Shown: positions 23,419 through 37,353, numbered from the stretch's first letter. The stretch is DNA of 64,000 nt from Cladorhizidae sp. MBARI D1340-BT2 (GCA_028752905.1 JAQNBH010000002.1:39702349-39766348); one strand, 5' to 3'. The notes: generated by a model not told the origin, from the letters alone. Program-made: numbers and translations.

Positions 23419-24303
23419 TCAGTATTATTATTGGAGGTGTGGTCCCTATATTGGGGTGACTGTTGTGTTAAAGTTGCAGACAAGCAACAAAGTTGATGCC
23501 TCAGCTGACACTGGCATTATAAAATGCTGGTATTATTAATGCATTACTGAGCTGAGGTGCAGCAGGTGTGGCTGGGGGAGGAAGAGGAAAGGTGCGGGGA
23601 AGAACACTTTTTGGCTTCCCTTTCTTTAGATAGGACAAGGAAGACTGGAGAGCTAAAAATGGCCAAACATGAAGTTAGTGACTGCCAGTGAGTTTAGCAC
23701 GTATTGGACCTTGAAAATGTATTTATTAATTAATTTATTTATTGTAGCCTGCATGTTGAAATCCTGGCAGAGTGCACTGTGCACTCCAATATGATCTACT
23801 TGAAGGCCACACAATTATAATATCTCAAATTTCAGTTGTTAAACTTCCTTCCCTAAACTTTTGCTCCACAAAGACAACACAGTGGGAGAAGCAGAATTGA
23901 GAGATGATCCTTTGAAGAAATCTTGTAATGGGGGGGGGAAAGGGGGGAAAATGGGCACCTTAAGCTGCAATGACCTTTAAACCTTCGTGCTTTAATAATA
24001 TATAATATGACTGGATTGGGTGGAGGGGGGGGGAGGAGGATTTTTTTAGAAGATCTCCCGCCATTCTGACCCCCTTTCCTCTGTACGAGGCCCAGTACAT
24101 AACAATTATTGATGATAAAAAAATGGCTAAAGAGAAGTAGAATCAAACAATAATGAATGAGAGGCAGTCACTTCCATGACTAAAACTTGAGGAGTGAAGG
24201 AAGTGGGCAACCACTGCTGTTTGAATTAGGTCTCTACAAGAACTCTAACCACTGTCTCTCTAGCCACTGTCAAAAACTAACAATAACCTATGACTTTACA
24301 GTT

Positions 24304-24351
24304 ACCTTCTCAATAATCAACTTGAAATTGTAAGTTGATTATTGAGAAGGT
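24304..24351. repeat. Perfect 20-bp hairpin, unit B
   Basis: Arms ACCTTCTCAATAATCAACTT (24304-24323) and its exact reverse complement (24332-24351) enclose an 8-bp loop. Each other unit carries mismatches in one arm, so B probably keeps the original state. A partly similar inverted segment lies about 120 bp downstream. This may be the core of an old palindromic element. There is no T-run to suggest a terminator. Confidence 0.9.
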
Positions 24352-24959
24352 TATTGTAATGTTATTATGTCAACTGAGAGTTCATTGAGAACCTAGACTA
24401 TTGCAACCAAGCCACCTGGCTATACTAAGTCAACCATAGATATCTTATTACAATGACCTTCTCACCAGAGATTAAATTTCAAGTTGATTTATTGTAATAT
24501 CGTGATGTCAACTGAGAGTTGGTTCATAGATATCTCACCTGAACTTTTGGATGCACACTCCCTCAGCTTCCAATTGCTTTAGGTCTTCCAGCGGTGCGGT
24601 AAGGTACATCTAATTCTGCTGTTCCTCTGCTAACACGAAAGATCTTGTTTCAGTGAATGCACGACCCTTTTCCATTTACCCTGGGGAAAAGGTAAAGGAT
24701 CGACAATGCGTGAAATTTGCGCGGTCAGTGATTTTGTCCAGCGTATATATTAGTCTCGCGATTCCCTATGCAATAAGGCAAGCTAGATAGTTATATTGTT
24801 ATCTGTTTGCTGGGGTTCAGCAACTACGAGACTCCCTTTTCATAGATTATGCTGCGACGACTTTAGGGTGACAAATTGTCTGTGGACAACACCCTTCACG
24901 GATTCACTGCGCAGCTGTGAAGAGAACAGTGCCTTCATTATAGTATCGCAGTTTCTTGT

Positions 24960-25648
24960 TGTTTTTTAGGATTGGTGCCCCAGGAAGCTTTATATTTTTC
25001 TCAGCCAAGTTTGGTGGCAGGGCATAAATGGAAGAGGCAGGAAATCTTTCCTGGCATCCTTGATTGCAGATTTTTAAACCTCCCTGTCTCTGGACATTAT
25101 TCTCATCACTATGAATGCAGCAAAGGAAGTATTGCATGAGCTTCATGTTTATAATTAAGACTTAGAGCCTTGGTAGAGGATCAGCTACAGCTACTTTCAA
25201 ATATGTGCTAACATTTGCACATGATATGGAGGAATAATCAAATGCTACTCTATTGCTACAAGTATAATCCAACAAATTGCAGATTGCCTGCAGGTCCTCT
25301 TTATTTCTTAGAAGAAGATTCTCAGTAGACAAACTGAGTGTAAACTATATAATTTGCTAGAATTAAATATAGCTGCATTAGCTAAAGGTTGTGATACACT
25401 TGCATAAGTCCTATAATTATGTATACATAATTATATAAATAAGGTTGCAGAGTATTAAGCTGTAGCACAGTGCAACCACTGTTAGCTGAATAGGGGAATT
25501 TAATTTTTGAGTTGAGGCCACTGGCTGGTCCCCAGCTGGCAGGTTCTCCATTGCCACCATGAGCACCTTCTCTATCTAAACTTTTCTCTCCACAGAGTGA
25601 GCCTTTCATGAAAGCAGTTGACCATTCACTTCTTTGCAGAGAAAGCAT
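24960..25648 (-). pseudogene. Possible decayed coding region, unit B
   Basis: Unit B copy of the three minus-strand stretches described for 8690-9371. Substitutions against A in the MKLMQD stretch change residues (for example Asp to Val, Asp to Asn, Glu to Gln), so no constraint is visible. Confidence 0.2.
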
Positions 25649-26154
25649 GTAGCTGCTGCACCAGCTCAGCCAGGCTCAGTCACACACATGTACACACACA
25701 TGCATACACACACACGACTATTCTGTTGATGTTCCTTACCAATTCTTGTGCTTGGCTGAAATAAAGAAACAGCCATGGGATTCTTATAATAGCAAAATTA
25801 TGAACATGGACATGGTATATGTAAGTTACAATATCCCAAGGAGGGAAAAGTAACATAACAGACAGGATGAAATGTTTCTCCCATATGTTCCATCCTTATT
25901 TGTTCAATCACCTGGTGTGTGTGTGTGTGTGTGTGTATGGTGTGGTTGTGTGGTGTCGGTGGATAAATAGACAAAAAAGATAAAAAATATAGAAAACCAA
26001 AACCAGAACTTGATCGAATTTCCTCATCAAAATATACAGCAAGCAAATAAATGCCCTTGCTTATGAACTCAACTACTGCACGGACAGGTAAATGAACTTT
26101 ATTATGTATTTTTGGACTACAATACTTAATCTCCATTATATTACAGCTGGTGCA

Positions 26155-26370
26155 TAGGTGTCTGGGCAGGTGTCTAGGCATGTAACATCCCACACTAGTG
26201 ATGCACCACACTTTCATGGGACCAAACTGATGCCATCCGGCTGTTTGCCATTTGATCTGAACACTCCATTGGGTTCGAGTTGAGATGGGATCTTTGCAGA
26301 TGCCACTGGGATGACATTGAGCCAAGCACCAGATTCTTTCCATGCCGTTAGCAAACATGCACGATAAGTT
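26155..26370 (-). pseudogene. Retrotransposon C-terminal remnant, unit B
   Basis: Best-preserved copy of the minus-strand remnant: one frame reads TYRACLLTAWKESGAWLNVIP, then SAKIPSQLEP, NGVFRSNGKQPDG and ISLVP before a frameshift. The missing zinc-finger segment leaves the frame intact. It lies about 0.8 kb from, and in opposite orientation to, the related fragment at 26974-27880. Confidence 0.65.
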
Positions 26371-26644
26371 TCAGAATGAGCGGCACTCAGCAGCTGAATG
26401 TAGTAGTAGTGGAGAAGAGAAGGAAGGAGATGAAAGTAATAGTTTGGGAATGCAAAATGCATGACGGAGGAGATGCAATGCATCACGAGCATGGAGGTAA
26501 CTAAGTCTCTCTCCCAAACATGCACAATGAATCCATCTTCTTCCCAACAATGCCTTTCACTCCACCAATCAGTGAACCCAAAAGGGTGAATGACCCTGGG
26601 TTCACTACCAGAAACATAAATAAATCAAAAAATTAAATATATAT

Positions 26645-26689
26645 AATAATAATAATAATAACAATAATAATAATAATAATAATAATACT

Positions 26690-26771
<82 letters not shown>

Positions 26772-26816
26772 TTAATTTAAAAAAATAAAAAATAAAAATA
26801 ATAATAATAGGACTCT
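26645..26816 (+). repeat. (TAA)n microsatellite, third run, unit B
   Basis: TAA run with AAC and CTG interruptions. A further short TAA run at 26953-26972 directly borders the retrotransposon fragment. Confidence 0.95.
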
Positions 26817-26973
26817 GATGAGTCTGACGACATTTTCTTTTAATTATAAAATAATAATCATAATCATTGTTGTTGTTTTTTTGTTATTATTATCAGTTTT
26901 TATAATAATATAAGGAACAAAAATAATATAAGGAACAAAAACCAAAAAAATAAATAATAATAATAATAATAAT

Positions 26974-27880
26974 AGTAGATTTGAGGGCTGCAGTGATCCT
27001 GCTTTTCAGTTAGGTATGGATGTGTGGAACAAAGACATAAATGTTCCCGCTCCCTCAGATGAGTCATCCTTTTCCCAAAAGAGTTGGGACACTCCGCACG
27101 TGAAGGCCTGCCTAGACAAGCTTGTGGAGGGAGCACAAGATGATACTGCGCGTGCTCGTTGTTAGAGCTGCTATATACCAAGAGTGAAGCAGGTGCCTGG
27201 CTCCATGCCCTCCCTATGTCTGCAGTTGGTTTGAGGATGGATGACGATGTGATTCGTGTAGCCACAGGTTTTCGTCTTGGTGTACCACTTTGTAGTCCTC
27301 ACCAGTGTCTTCAGTGTGGAGCTCAAGTTGACCAGCAGGGTACTCATGGACTCAATTGCAGAAAGAGTCAGGGCCGCCACTCTCGACATGCTGCTATTAA
27401 TCAAGGGATCCAAAGATCTCTTATGTTCCGCCAAAATCCCCTCTTACCTGGAACCAGTAGGCTTGGATCGTGATGATGGCAAACGTCCTGATGGTGCCAC
27501 AGTTGTGCCCTGGAGGAATGGGAAGGTTCTGGTTTGGGATGCCACATGTTCAGACATGTTTGCTCCCTCTTATGCGGATTTGAGGTCTGGAGATCCTGGA
27601 ACGGTTGCCAACAGAGCTGAATTCCTGAAGAAACGAAAGTATCATTCAATCAAAGACACCCACTATTTCGTTCCTCTGGGCTTGGAGACCACGGGTGTAT
27701 TTGGTGATGAGGCCAATGTCCTTTATTAAGGAGTTGGGCAGGAAAATTAAGGAGGAGACTAGGGAGGCTAAGGCCCATTTCTACTTGCTCCAACGGTTGT
27801 CAGTAGCAATACAGCGTGGAAACGCTGCTGCTGTGCTGGGAACATCTCGAGTGCAGGAAACATCCGACTACTTTTAATTA
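26974..27880 (+). pseudogene. Non-LTR retrotransposon C-terminal fragment, CCHC plus nuclease-like motifs
   Basis: Present in unit B only, between two short TAA tracts. Three frame changes split it: about 26974-27140 (SSFSQKSWDTPHVKACLDKL), 27159-27420 (EAGAWLHALPMSAVGLRMDD and a C-x2-C-x9-H-x3-C motif at 27306-27359), about 27410-27720 (SYLEPVGLDRDDGKRPDG, LVWDAT) and 27695-27877 (ending TSRVQETSDYF). A CCHC finger followed by R/KPD...WD is the arrangement I associate with the C-terminal restriction-like endonuclease region of R2-type and related retrotransposons. The nuclease assignment is inference. No reverse transcriptase core is present, so this is a 3' end copy, consistent with 5' truncation on insertion. 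Confidence 0.7.
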
Positions 27881-29191
27881 TTATAGTTATTATTTATTGT
27901 TAATTAATAACTAGCATGTGTTAATTAGGTGTTAATGAACTTGGTGTTAATGAACTCAGTGTATTTATTAAAATAATATAAAATACTAATACTAATAAAA
28001 TAAAAAGACGTGCTTGATATTAAACATCAACAAAGAATAATAAATAACTGAATACAGAATAATTATGGTGGGTGTGGCTTCAAGTTCAGGCTCTTGCGAG
28101 TGGCCCCCCAGCAAGTCCATTCCACAATCTCGATTGAACCACTCACACTTTGGTGCTAGGCTGATGTGCAATGCCGCAGTTCTTTCTGTCTTCTGGCCTG
28201 GTCCAAGCATCTAGTCGAAACATCGAGAGAGTAAAATTATTGAGGTCATTCTAATTAATATATAGTAGTAGTAGTAAATAATAACAACAACAACAACAAC
28301 ATAATGGACTTGATCAGGCAAGAGTTAATATCTAAGGTGAAAAATAGAATTCAAAGAAACATCATATTTCTGAAAAGCTTGTTTATAGAACATATCATTT
28401 GAAGTTATGGAACATTTTAGTCTCGGACAAGTCAGATTTGTGATTTGTCGAACCTTCTTTTCTGTGACTCGAGATATTTAAAAACCAATTAGCATGGAAA
28501 TAATTTTATTTGTGGTTACATAATCCACAAGCGATATTTGAATAATATGGTTTTAGTAGCATTGTGGTGATGAATTCTGTCATCACAATTTTCCTTTTTC
28601 CTTCCTGTCACACACAACCATCTTAGGCAGACAGCTGAAGGAAAATTATTGGCACACACTAACTTGCACTGGGTGCATGGCAGTTATGAAATATTGCTAT
28701 TTTTCTTTATGTACTAAAGTGGCACTTTTATGAAATTCCGTTAGCCAGTAATGGAATTTAAACTGTTTTCAGTAAAACTTCTTGAGCAATCCAACAGCAA
28801 GCAATATTATATTCATACAATATCCTTTCATTGTATTTCCTTTCATTGTATTTCAAAGACCAGTCCTAACATTTAGCATGAATACACTTTGAGAGTGGTT
28901 GTGACCACTTCTAGAAGTAATACCAAGTCACCACATGCAAAACAATGGCCAACTATATTAATAGTCTTTCACACTCTACTAGAGGACTTTAGATCATTTT
29001 CTCACCTCCCACAGGTGACATCTAGGTTTCACATATAAGGGCATATTGTCTGAACTCTTCTTGTACAATTTGTACATTGTAGTGTACCTGATCTTGCATC
29101 AATCAGTAAAGCACCCATATGCAGCTGCAGGGCTTATAGATCAAGACAGGGTTGGGTCCCAAAGGGTTTGGATAAGTGAGGGTTGTACAGT
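27881..29191. other. Spacer after retrotransposon fragment, unit B
   Basis: Begins with AT-rich DNA containing TTAATTAATAAC and duplicated GTTAATGAACT words (27881-27965) that is absent from the other units and probably belongs to the insert. The rest matches 10850-12059. No gene seen. Confidence 0.5.
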
Positions 29192-29574
29192 GTTCTCTTC
29201 TTGGCTGCCCACCACCTACATGTTCTGTCTCTGCTTCTCTCTCACTGCCTCTGGGTTGGTGGCACTGGCCTTCTTCTTCCTCTCACAGTCTCTCTGCTTC
29301 CAGGCCTGCTCACCATCTCTGCCCTCTTCTGCTCATGTTTCTTACTCTGTAGAGTATCCAGTGAGTTAGTTTGCAATGTTGTTCAGGTCTGAGTCAGCAT
29401 GGCACTCAGTGCTGCTGAGATACAGCACCACTACCATGAGCAGAAGTGGGCAGAGATGGTGAGCAGGCGCAGAGAGACTCTGAGAGGAAGAAGGCAAGAG
29501 CCACCAACACAGAGGCAGTGAGAGAGAAGAAGAGGCAGAACCTCCATAGGTGGTGGGCATTCAAGAAGGATAAG
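29192..29574. repeat. Imperfect inverted repeat, unit B
   Basis: Left arm 29192-29337, right arm 29435-29574. Same head-to-head arrangement as 12060-12437. Confidence 0.87.
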
Positions 29575-29863
29575 CAGTACCGCAGATACCTCAGTAGACA
29601 CCCAACCTGGAGCAGGGGCAGACCTTGGACCTGGCAGTTTTGTTGGCAGAACGAGGCTGGTATTTCTCTACATGGCAACAATGTATAGCAAGCAGGAAGA
29701 GCAGGTTCAGCTGAAGTTCCTCCACAAGGTGGGCAACTCTGGTTTGTACAGGGATCCAGAGTGGGAAGACAACAGTGGGGCGTGCCCAGAGCTGCAGGTG
29801 AAGGGAACTTCACGCCTACAATACTCTAGAGTTCATGGTTGCACAGCGAGCAGTGATGGCTAA
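29399..29863 (+). pseudogene. Basic SAAE-type gene fragment, unit B
   Basis: Copy of 12261-12725 with the same frame changes, so the defect predates the macro-unit duplication. Small differences include Glu to Asp in the KKEKQ segment and TATAGC in place of CATAGC near 29686. Confidence 0.4.
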
Positions 29864-29930
29864 GTACACCACTAAGTACAGAGACTATACCATATGATTG
29901 TTGTATCATCTTCAAAAGCAGTACACCTAC

Positions 29931-30950
<1,020 letters not shown>

Positions 30951-31073
30951 ATAATGATGACGGCCACGACGACGACGATGATAAACTTTTTCTAATTTCA
31001 AGCTTATAGAGGGGGAATTGCCACCCCCCCTTTCAAGTGGCACTCTATACAAGACACTCTTTGTGTCAGTCTG

Positions 31074-31971
31074 CCAGTACATGCCAGTTCTTATACATAC
31101 ACTACACACACCAGCACATGCCAGTTCTTATACATACACTACACACACCAGCACATGCCAGTTCTTATACATACACTACACACACCAGCACATGCCAGTT
31201 CTTATACATACACTACACACACCAGCACATGCCAGTTCTTATACATACACTACTCACACCAGCACATGCCAGTTCTTATACATACACTACACACACCAGC
31301 ACATGCCAGTTCTTATACATACACTACACACACCAGCACATGCCAGTTCTTATACATACACTACACACACCAGCACATGCCAGTTCTTATACATACACTA
31401 CACACACCAGCACATGCCAGTTCTTATACATACACTACACACACCAGCACATGCCAGTTCTTATACATACACTACACACACCAGCACATGCCAGTTCTTA
31501 TACATACACTACACACACCAGCACATGCCAGTTCTTATACATACACTACACACACCAGCACATGCCAGTTCTTATACATACACTACACACACCAGCACAT
31601 GCCAGTTCTTATACATACACTACACACACCAGCACATGCCAGTTCTTATACATACACTACACACACCAGCACATGCCAGTTCTTATACATACACTACTCA
31701 CACCAGCACATGCCAGTTCTTATACATACTCTACACACACCAGCACATGCCAGTTCTTATACATACACTACACACACCAGCACATGCCAGTTCTTATACA
31801 TACACTACACACACCAGCACATGCCAGTTCTTATACATACACTACACACACCAGTACATGCCAGTTCTTATACATACACTACACACACCAGCACATGCCA
31901 GTTCTTATACATACACTACACACACCAGCACATGCCAGTTCTTATACATACACTACACACACCAGCACATG
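31074..31971 (+). repeat. 37-bp minisatellite, unit C, about 24 copies, deletion-fused start
   Basis: The array begins directly at GTCAGTCTGCCAG/TACATGCCAG. In A and B the GTCAGTCTGCCAG word is followed by about 1 kb of spacer. Marker monomers include CTACTCACACC (twice), CATACTCTAC and CCAGTACATG. Confidence 0.97.
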
Positions 31972-32428
31972 TCCAGGCTAAAAGTGGTCCAGTCTAAAAG
32001 TGGTCCAGGCTAAAAGTGGTCCAGTCTAAAAGTGGTCCAGGCTAATGTGGTCCAAGCTAATGTGGTCCAGGCTAATGTGGTCCAAGCTAATGTGGTCCAA
32101 GCTAATTGGTCCTGGCTAAAAGTGGTCCAGGCTAATGTGGTCCGGACTAAAAGTGGTCCAGGCTAATGTGGTCCAGGCTAATGTGGTCCAGGCTAATGTG
32201 GTCCAGGCTAATGTGGTCCAAGCTAATGTGGTCCAGGCTAATGTGGTCTAAGCTAATGTGTTTCAGGCTAATGTGGTCTACGCTAATGTGGTCCGGGCTA
32301 AAAGTGGTCTAGGCTAATGTGGTCCAAGCTAATGCGGTCCAAGCTAATTGGTCCGGGCTAAAAGTGGTCCAGGCTAATGTGGTCCGGACTAAATGTGGTC
32401 CAGGCTAATGTGGTCCAGGCTAAAAGTG
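31972..32428 (+). repeat. 15-bp minisatellite, unit C, about 30 copies
   Basis: Intermediate length between the short arrays in A and E and the expansion in B. It contains short monomers with GCTAATTGGTCC and a GTGTTTCAGG variant, all repeated exactly in D. Confidence 0.95.
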
Positions 32429-33691
32429 CCATGAGCTAACTCAGAGGCAACCACATGTCTCCTGTACAGACCTACTCTCTCACTGGTGCCATGATCTAAC
32501 TCAGAGGCAACCACATGTCTCCCGTACAGACCTACTCTCTCACTGGTGCCATAAGCTAACTCAGAGGCAACCACATGTCTCCCGTACAGACCTACTCTCT
32601 CACTGGTGCCATGAGCTAACTCAGAGGCAACCACATGTCTCCCGTACAGACCTACTCTCTCACTGGTGCCATGAGCTAACTCAGAGGCAACCACATGTCT
32701 CCCGTACAGACCTACTCTCTCACTGGTGCCATGAGCTAACTCAGAGGCAACCACATGTCTCCCGTACAGACCTACTCACTCACTGGTGCCATGAGCTAAC
32801 TCAGAGGCAACCACATGTCTCCCGTACATACCTACTCTCTCACTGGTGCCATGAGCTAACTCAGAGGCAACCACATGTCTCCCATACAGACCTACTCTCT
32901 CACTGGTGCCATGAGCTAACTCAGAGGCAACCACATGTCTCCCATACAGACCTACTCTCTCACTGGTGCCATGAGCTAACTCAGAGGCAACCACATGTCT
33001 CCCATACAGACCTACTCTCTCACTGGTGCCATGAGCTAACTCAGAGGCAACCACATGTGTCCAGTACAGACCTACTCTCTCACTGGTGCCATGAGCTAAC
33101 TCAGAGGCAACCACATGTCTCCCGTACAGACCTACTCTCTCACTGGTGCCATGAGCTAACTCAGAGGCAACCACATGTCTCCCGTACAGACCTACTCTCT
33201 CACTGGTGCCATGAGCTAACTCAGAGGCAACCACATGTCTCCCGTACAGACCTACTCTTACTCTCTCACTGGTGCCATGAGCTAACTCAGAGGCAACCAC
33301 ATGTCTCCCGCACAGACCTACTCTCTCACTGGTGCCATGAGCTAACTCAGAGGCAACCACATGTCTCCCATACAGACCTACTCTCTCACTGGTGCCATGA
33401 GCTAACTCAGAGGCAACCACATGTCTCCCGTACAGACCTACTCTCTCACTGGTGCCATGAGCTAACTCAGAGGCAACCACATGACTCCCGTACAGACCTA
33501 CTCTCTCACTGGTGCCATGAGCTAACTCAGAGGCAACCACATGTCTCCCATACAGACCTACTCTCTCACTGGTGCCATGAGCTAACTCAGAGGCAACCAC
33601 ATGTCTCCCATACAGACCTACTCTCTCACTGGTGCCATGAGCTAACTCAGAGGCAACCACATGTCTCCCATACAGATCTACTGTCCCACTA
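32429..33691 (+). repeat. 60-bp minisatellite, unit C, about 21 copies
   Basis: Keeps the A-like first monomers (CTCCTGTAC, GATCTAAC, ATAAGCT). It has a 6-bp in-register insertion (TTACTC) near 33258, a GTACATACC variant, a CCCGCACAG variant and a CTCACTCACTGG change near 32776 that creates a stop in the minus-strand frame. Confidence 0.96.
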
Positions 33692-35100
33692 GTGACCTGA
33701 AAATAAGGCAACATAAATAAATAATTTATAAGCTGATGTCCAAGTAGCAGATGACATAACTGAGTGTGTGTTAATGGTCTGTATTTGTGCAGCAGGACAT
33801 TGTCTTGTCTTGAGTGAGTGAGGCACCTTAACAAGGTACAGGGGTCAGGGTTTGAGCTGGAGATAACAAATAAATATTAGAGATGGGAGAGGGAGGGGGT
33901 ATCCTTTTTGCCCCCCCCCCCCCCCAATATAAATCTCTGGGGGGTAAACAGGGGAGAGTTGGCTGATAGCCACAACTCTGCGAGGCACAGTTGACGTGAT
34001 ATCAGAAACTGAGCCCCTCTAGGTCGTCCCCTCCCCCTCTCTCACGCACACTCAGCATATTCACAAGATAACAATGCTTCATTAAATAATACATCTGTAG
34101 ACCACACACATCTGTTGACCCTTTACCAACTGAACATCATCCAGTTCATGCCTTTCTAGGTGAGGGAAAACCCCCATTTCCACCTAAGGATTACTGTACA
34201 TACTTACTGTGAGCTACACCCTCACAAAGTTGGTAAAGGGTTAACTCACGAGAAATAGAATACCTGCATTTCACGAGGAACACATAACCACATGTGAACA
34301 CACCCTCTCAGCATGGCTCTAGAGAGATCTCCTAGTATTGTGAATTGTGCTGGACCGTTAGCTAGCTAGTGATTTCTATTCCCATGCCCTGTCTCCCTAC
34401 TTGAATAAGGCTAAAAGGACAACTTGCGTCCAGCACCTGCAACTATGCCATGAATCACTCCACCTCATAGACCTGAAGACATCTTCCTGAGAACATGACC
34501 AGCTAATATGCCCAGACTTCAGCACCTCCCACACAAAACACACCTGCTGATTATGAGTCTCTGGCAAGCACTGCAGTTGCTCGCCAGACACCATCCCAAA
34601 TTACCTTTATACAATGGGTGTGGTCTCTTCAAACCACACCCTTACTTCGGGGGAAATTGATATCGCTCATTTTTTTCATAGAACAAACTGAAAAGAGGTG
34701 TGGTTATCAGACACAGCTAATATGCCTAGACTTCAGCACCTCCCACAACAAAGCATATTAGACACACATGCGTAATTAGCAAGTGCATTACAAAACCACG
34801 ACTCTTTCCCCACAATAATTATTACAGACATATTGCCTCAAGGAAACTATCCTCCATACAGTAATGATAGCAACATTAATTGCAAAGGCAGTATAATAGT
34901 GTGATCATTATAAAGAGTTTATAAGTGGGTGTGGTCTACTAACACTTTTCTGTCTTGTTTCTATTAGCAGCTGCTTACAAGAAGTCACACAGTGTAACTC
35001 CAGAACAATATACCCAATCATGGATGCCACACTTTACCATATTTAGGACACACATGTCCCTATGCATAATTATGCACACACACACACATACACATACATA
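33692..35100. other. Spacer between 60-bp and 46-bp arrays, unit C
   Basis: Homologous to 4116-5540, with a C-run of about 15 at 33911. It lacks the AGCAATAGTAGAGCACAGAC segment seen near 4892 in A. No gene seen. Confidence 0.55.
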
Positions 35101-36099
35101 CATATGTCCCCATGTATTTAATTTAATATACACACACATAGATACATGCATCATATGTCCCTATGTATTTAATATACACACACATAGATACATGCATCAT
35201 ATGTCCCTATGTATTTAATATTTAATATACACACACATAGATACATGCATCACGTGTCCCTATGTATTTAATATACACACACATAGATACATGCATCATA
35301 TGTCCCTATGTATTTAATACACACACACATAGATACATGCATCATATGTCCCTATGTATTTAATATACACACACATAGATACATGCATCATATGTCCCTA
35401 TGAATTTAATATACACACACATAGATACATGCATCATATGTCCCTATGTATTTAATATTTAATATACACACATATAGATACATGCATCATATGTCCCTAT
35501 GTATTTAATATTTAATATACACACACATAGATACATGCATCACATGTCCCTATGTATTTAATATACACACACATAGATACATGCATCACGTGTCCCTATG
35601 TATTTAATATACACACACATAGATACATGCATCATATGTCCCTATGTATTTAATACACACACACATAGATACATGCATCACATGTCCCTATGTATTTAAT
35701 ATACACACACATAGATACATGCATCACATGTCCCTATGTATTTAATATTTAATATACACACACATAGATACATGCATCATATGTCCCTATGTATTTAATA
35801 TACACACACATAGATACATGCATCACATGTCCCTATGTATTTAATATACACACACATAGATACATGCATCATATGTCCCTATGTATTTAATATACACAGA
35901 CATAGATACATGCATCATGTGTCCCTATGTATTTAATATACACACACATAGATAAATGCATCATATGTCCCTATGTATTTAATACACACACACATAGATA
36001 CATGCATCATATGTCCCTATGTATTTAATACACACACACATAGATACATGCATCATATGTCCCTATGTATTTAATACACACACACATAGATACATGCAG
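35101..36099 (+). repeat. 46-bp minisatellite, unit C, about 21 copies with 53-bp variants
   Basis: Most monomers are 46 bp. Several carry TATTTAATATTTAATATAC, adding ATTTAAT and giving 53-bp monomers (near 35217, 35455, 35507 and 35745). The long variant is absent from A and B. Confidence 0.95.
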
Positions 36100-36165
36100 T
36101 TATCTGGTGAAGGTTTGTCATAAGCCTAAGCTTCTAAGGAAAATTACTGATAACTAAAATATAAT

Positions 36166-36395
<230 letters not shown>

Positions 36396-37305
36396 TCAGT
36401 ATTATTATTACATATATTGGAGGTGTGGTCCCTATATTGGGGTGACTGTTGTGTTAAAGTTGCAGACAAGCAACAAAGTTGATGCCTCAGCTGACACTGG
36501 CATTATAAAATGCTGGTATTATTAATGCATTACTGAGCTGAGGTGCAGCAGGTGTGGCTGGGGGAGGAAGAGGAAAGGTGCGGGGAAGAACACTTTTTGG
36601 CTTCCCTTTCTTTAGATAGGACAAGGAAGACTGGAGAGATAAAAATGGCCAAACATGAAGTTAGTGACTGCCAGTGAGTTTAGCCAGTGAGTTTAGCACG
36701 TATTGGACCTTGAAAATATATTTATTAATTAATTTATTTATTGTAGCCTGCATGTTGAAATCCTGGCAGAGTGCACTGTGCACTCCAATATGATCTACTT
36801 GAAGGCCACACAATTATAATATCTCAAATTTCAGTTGTTAAACTTCCTTCCCTAAACTTTTGCTCCACAAAGACAACACAGTGAGAGAAGCAGAATTGAG
36901 AGATGATCCTTTGAAGAAATCTTGTAATGGGGGGGGGGGGGGGGGGGAAGGGGGGAAAATGGGCACCTTAAGCTGCAATGACCTTTAAACCTTCGTGCTT
37001 TAATAATATATAATATGACTGGATTGGGTGGAGGGAGGAGGATTTTCTTAGAAGATCTCCCGCCATTCTGACCCCCTTTCCTCTGTACGAGGCCCAGTAC
37101 ATAACAATTATTGATGATAAAAAAATGGCTAAAGAGAAGTAGAATCAAACAATAATGAATGAGAGGCAGTCACTTCCATGACTAAAACTTGAGGAGTGAA
37201 GGAAGTGGGCAACCACTGCTGTTTGAATTAGGTCTCTACAAGAACTCTAACCACTGTCTCTCTAGCCACTGTCAAAAACTAACAACAACCTATGACTTTA
37301 CAGTT

Positions 37306-37353
37306 ACCTTCTCAGTAATCAACTTGAAATTGTAAGTTGATTATTGAGAAGGT
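37306..37353. repeat. Hairpin-forming inverted repeat, unit C copy
   Basis: Same structure as 24304-24351 with one mismatch (G at 37315). Confidence 0.85.

Larger units (their letters stand above)
23419..26154. other. Long spacer, unit B, with empty piggyBac site
   Basis: Homologous to 6237-9869 without the piggyBac-like insert: GGGCACC and GCTGCAATGACC flank a single TTAA at 23960-23963. It also holds the perfect hairpin at 24304-24351 and a (GT)n run near 25914-25937. No intact gene seen. Confidence 0.6.
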
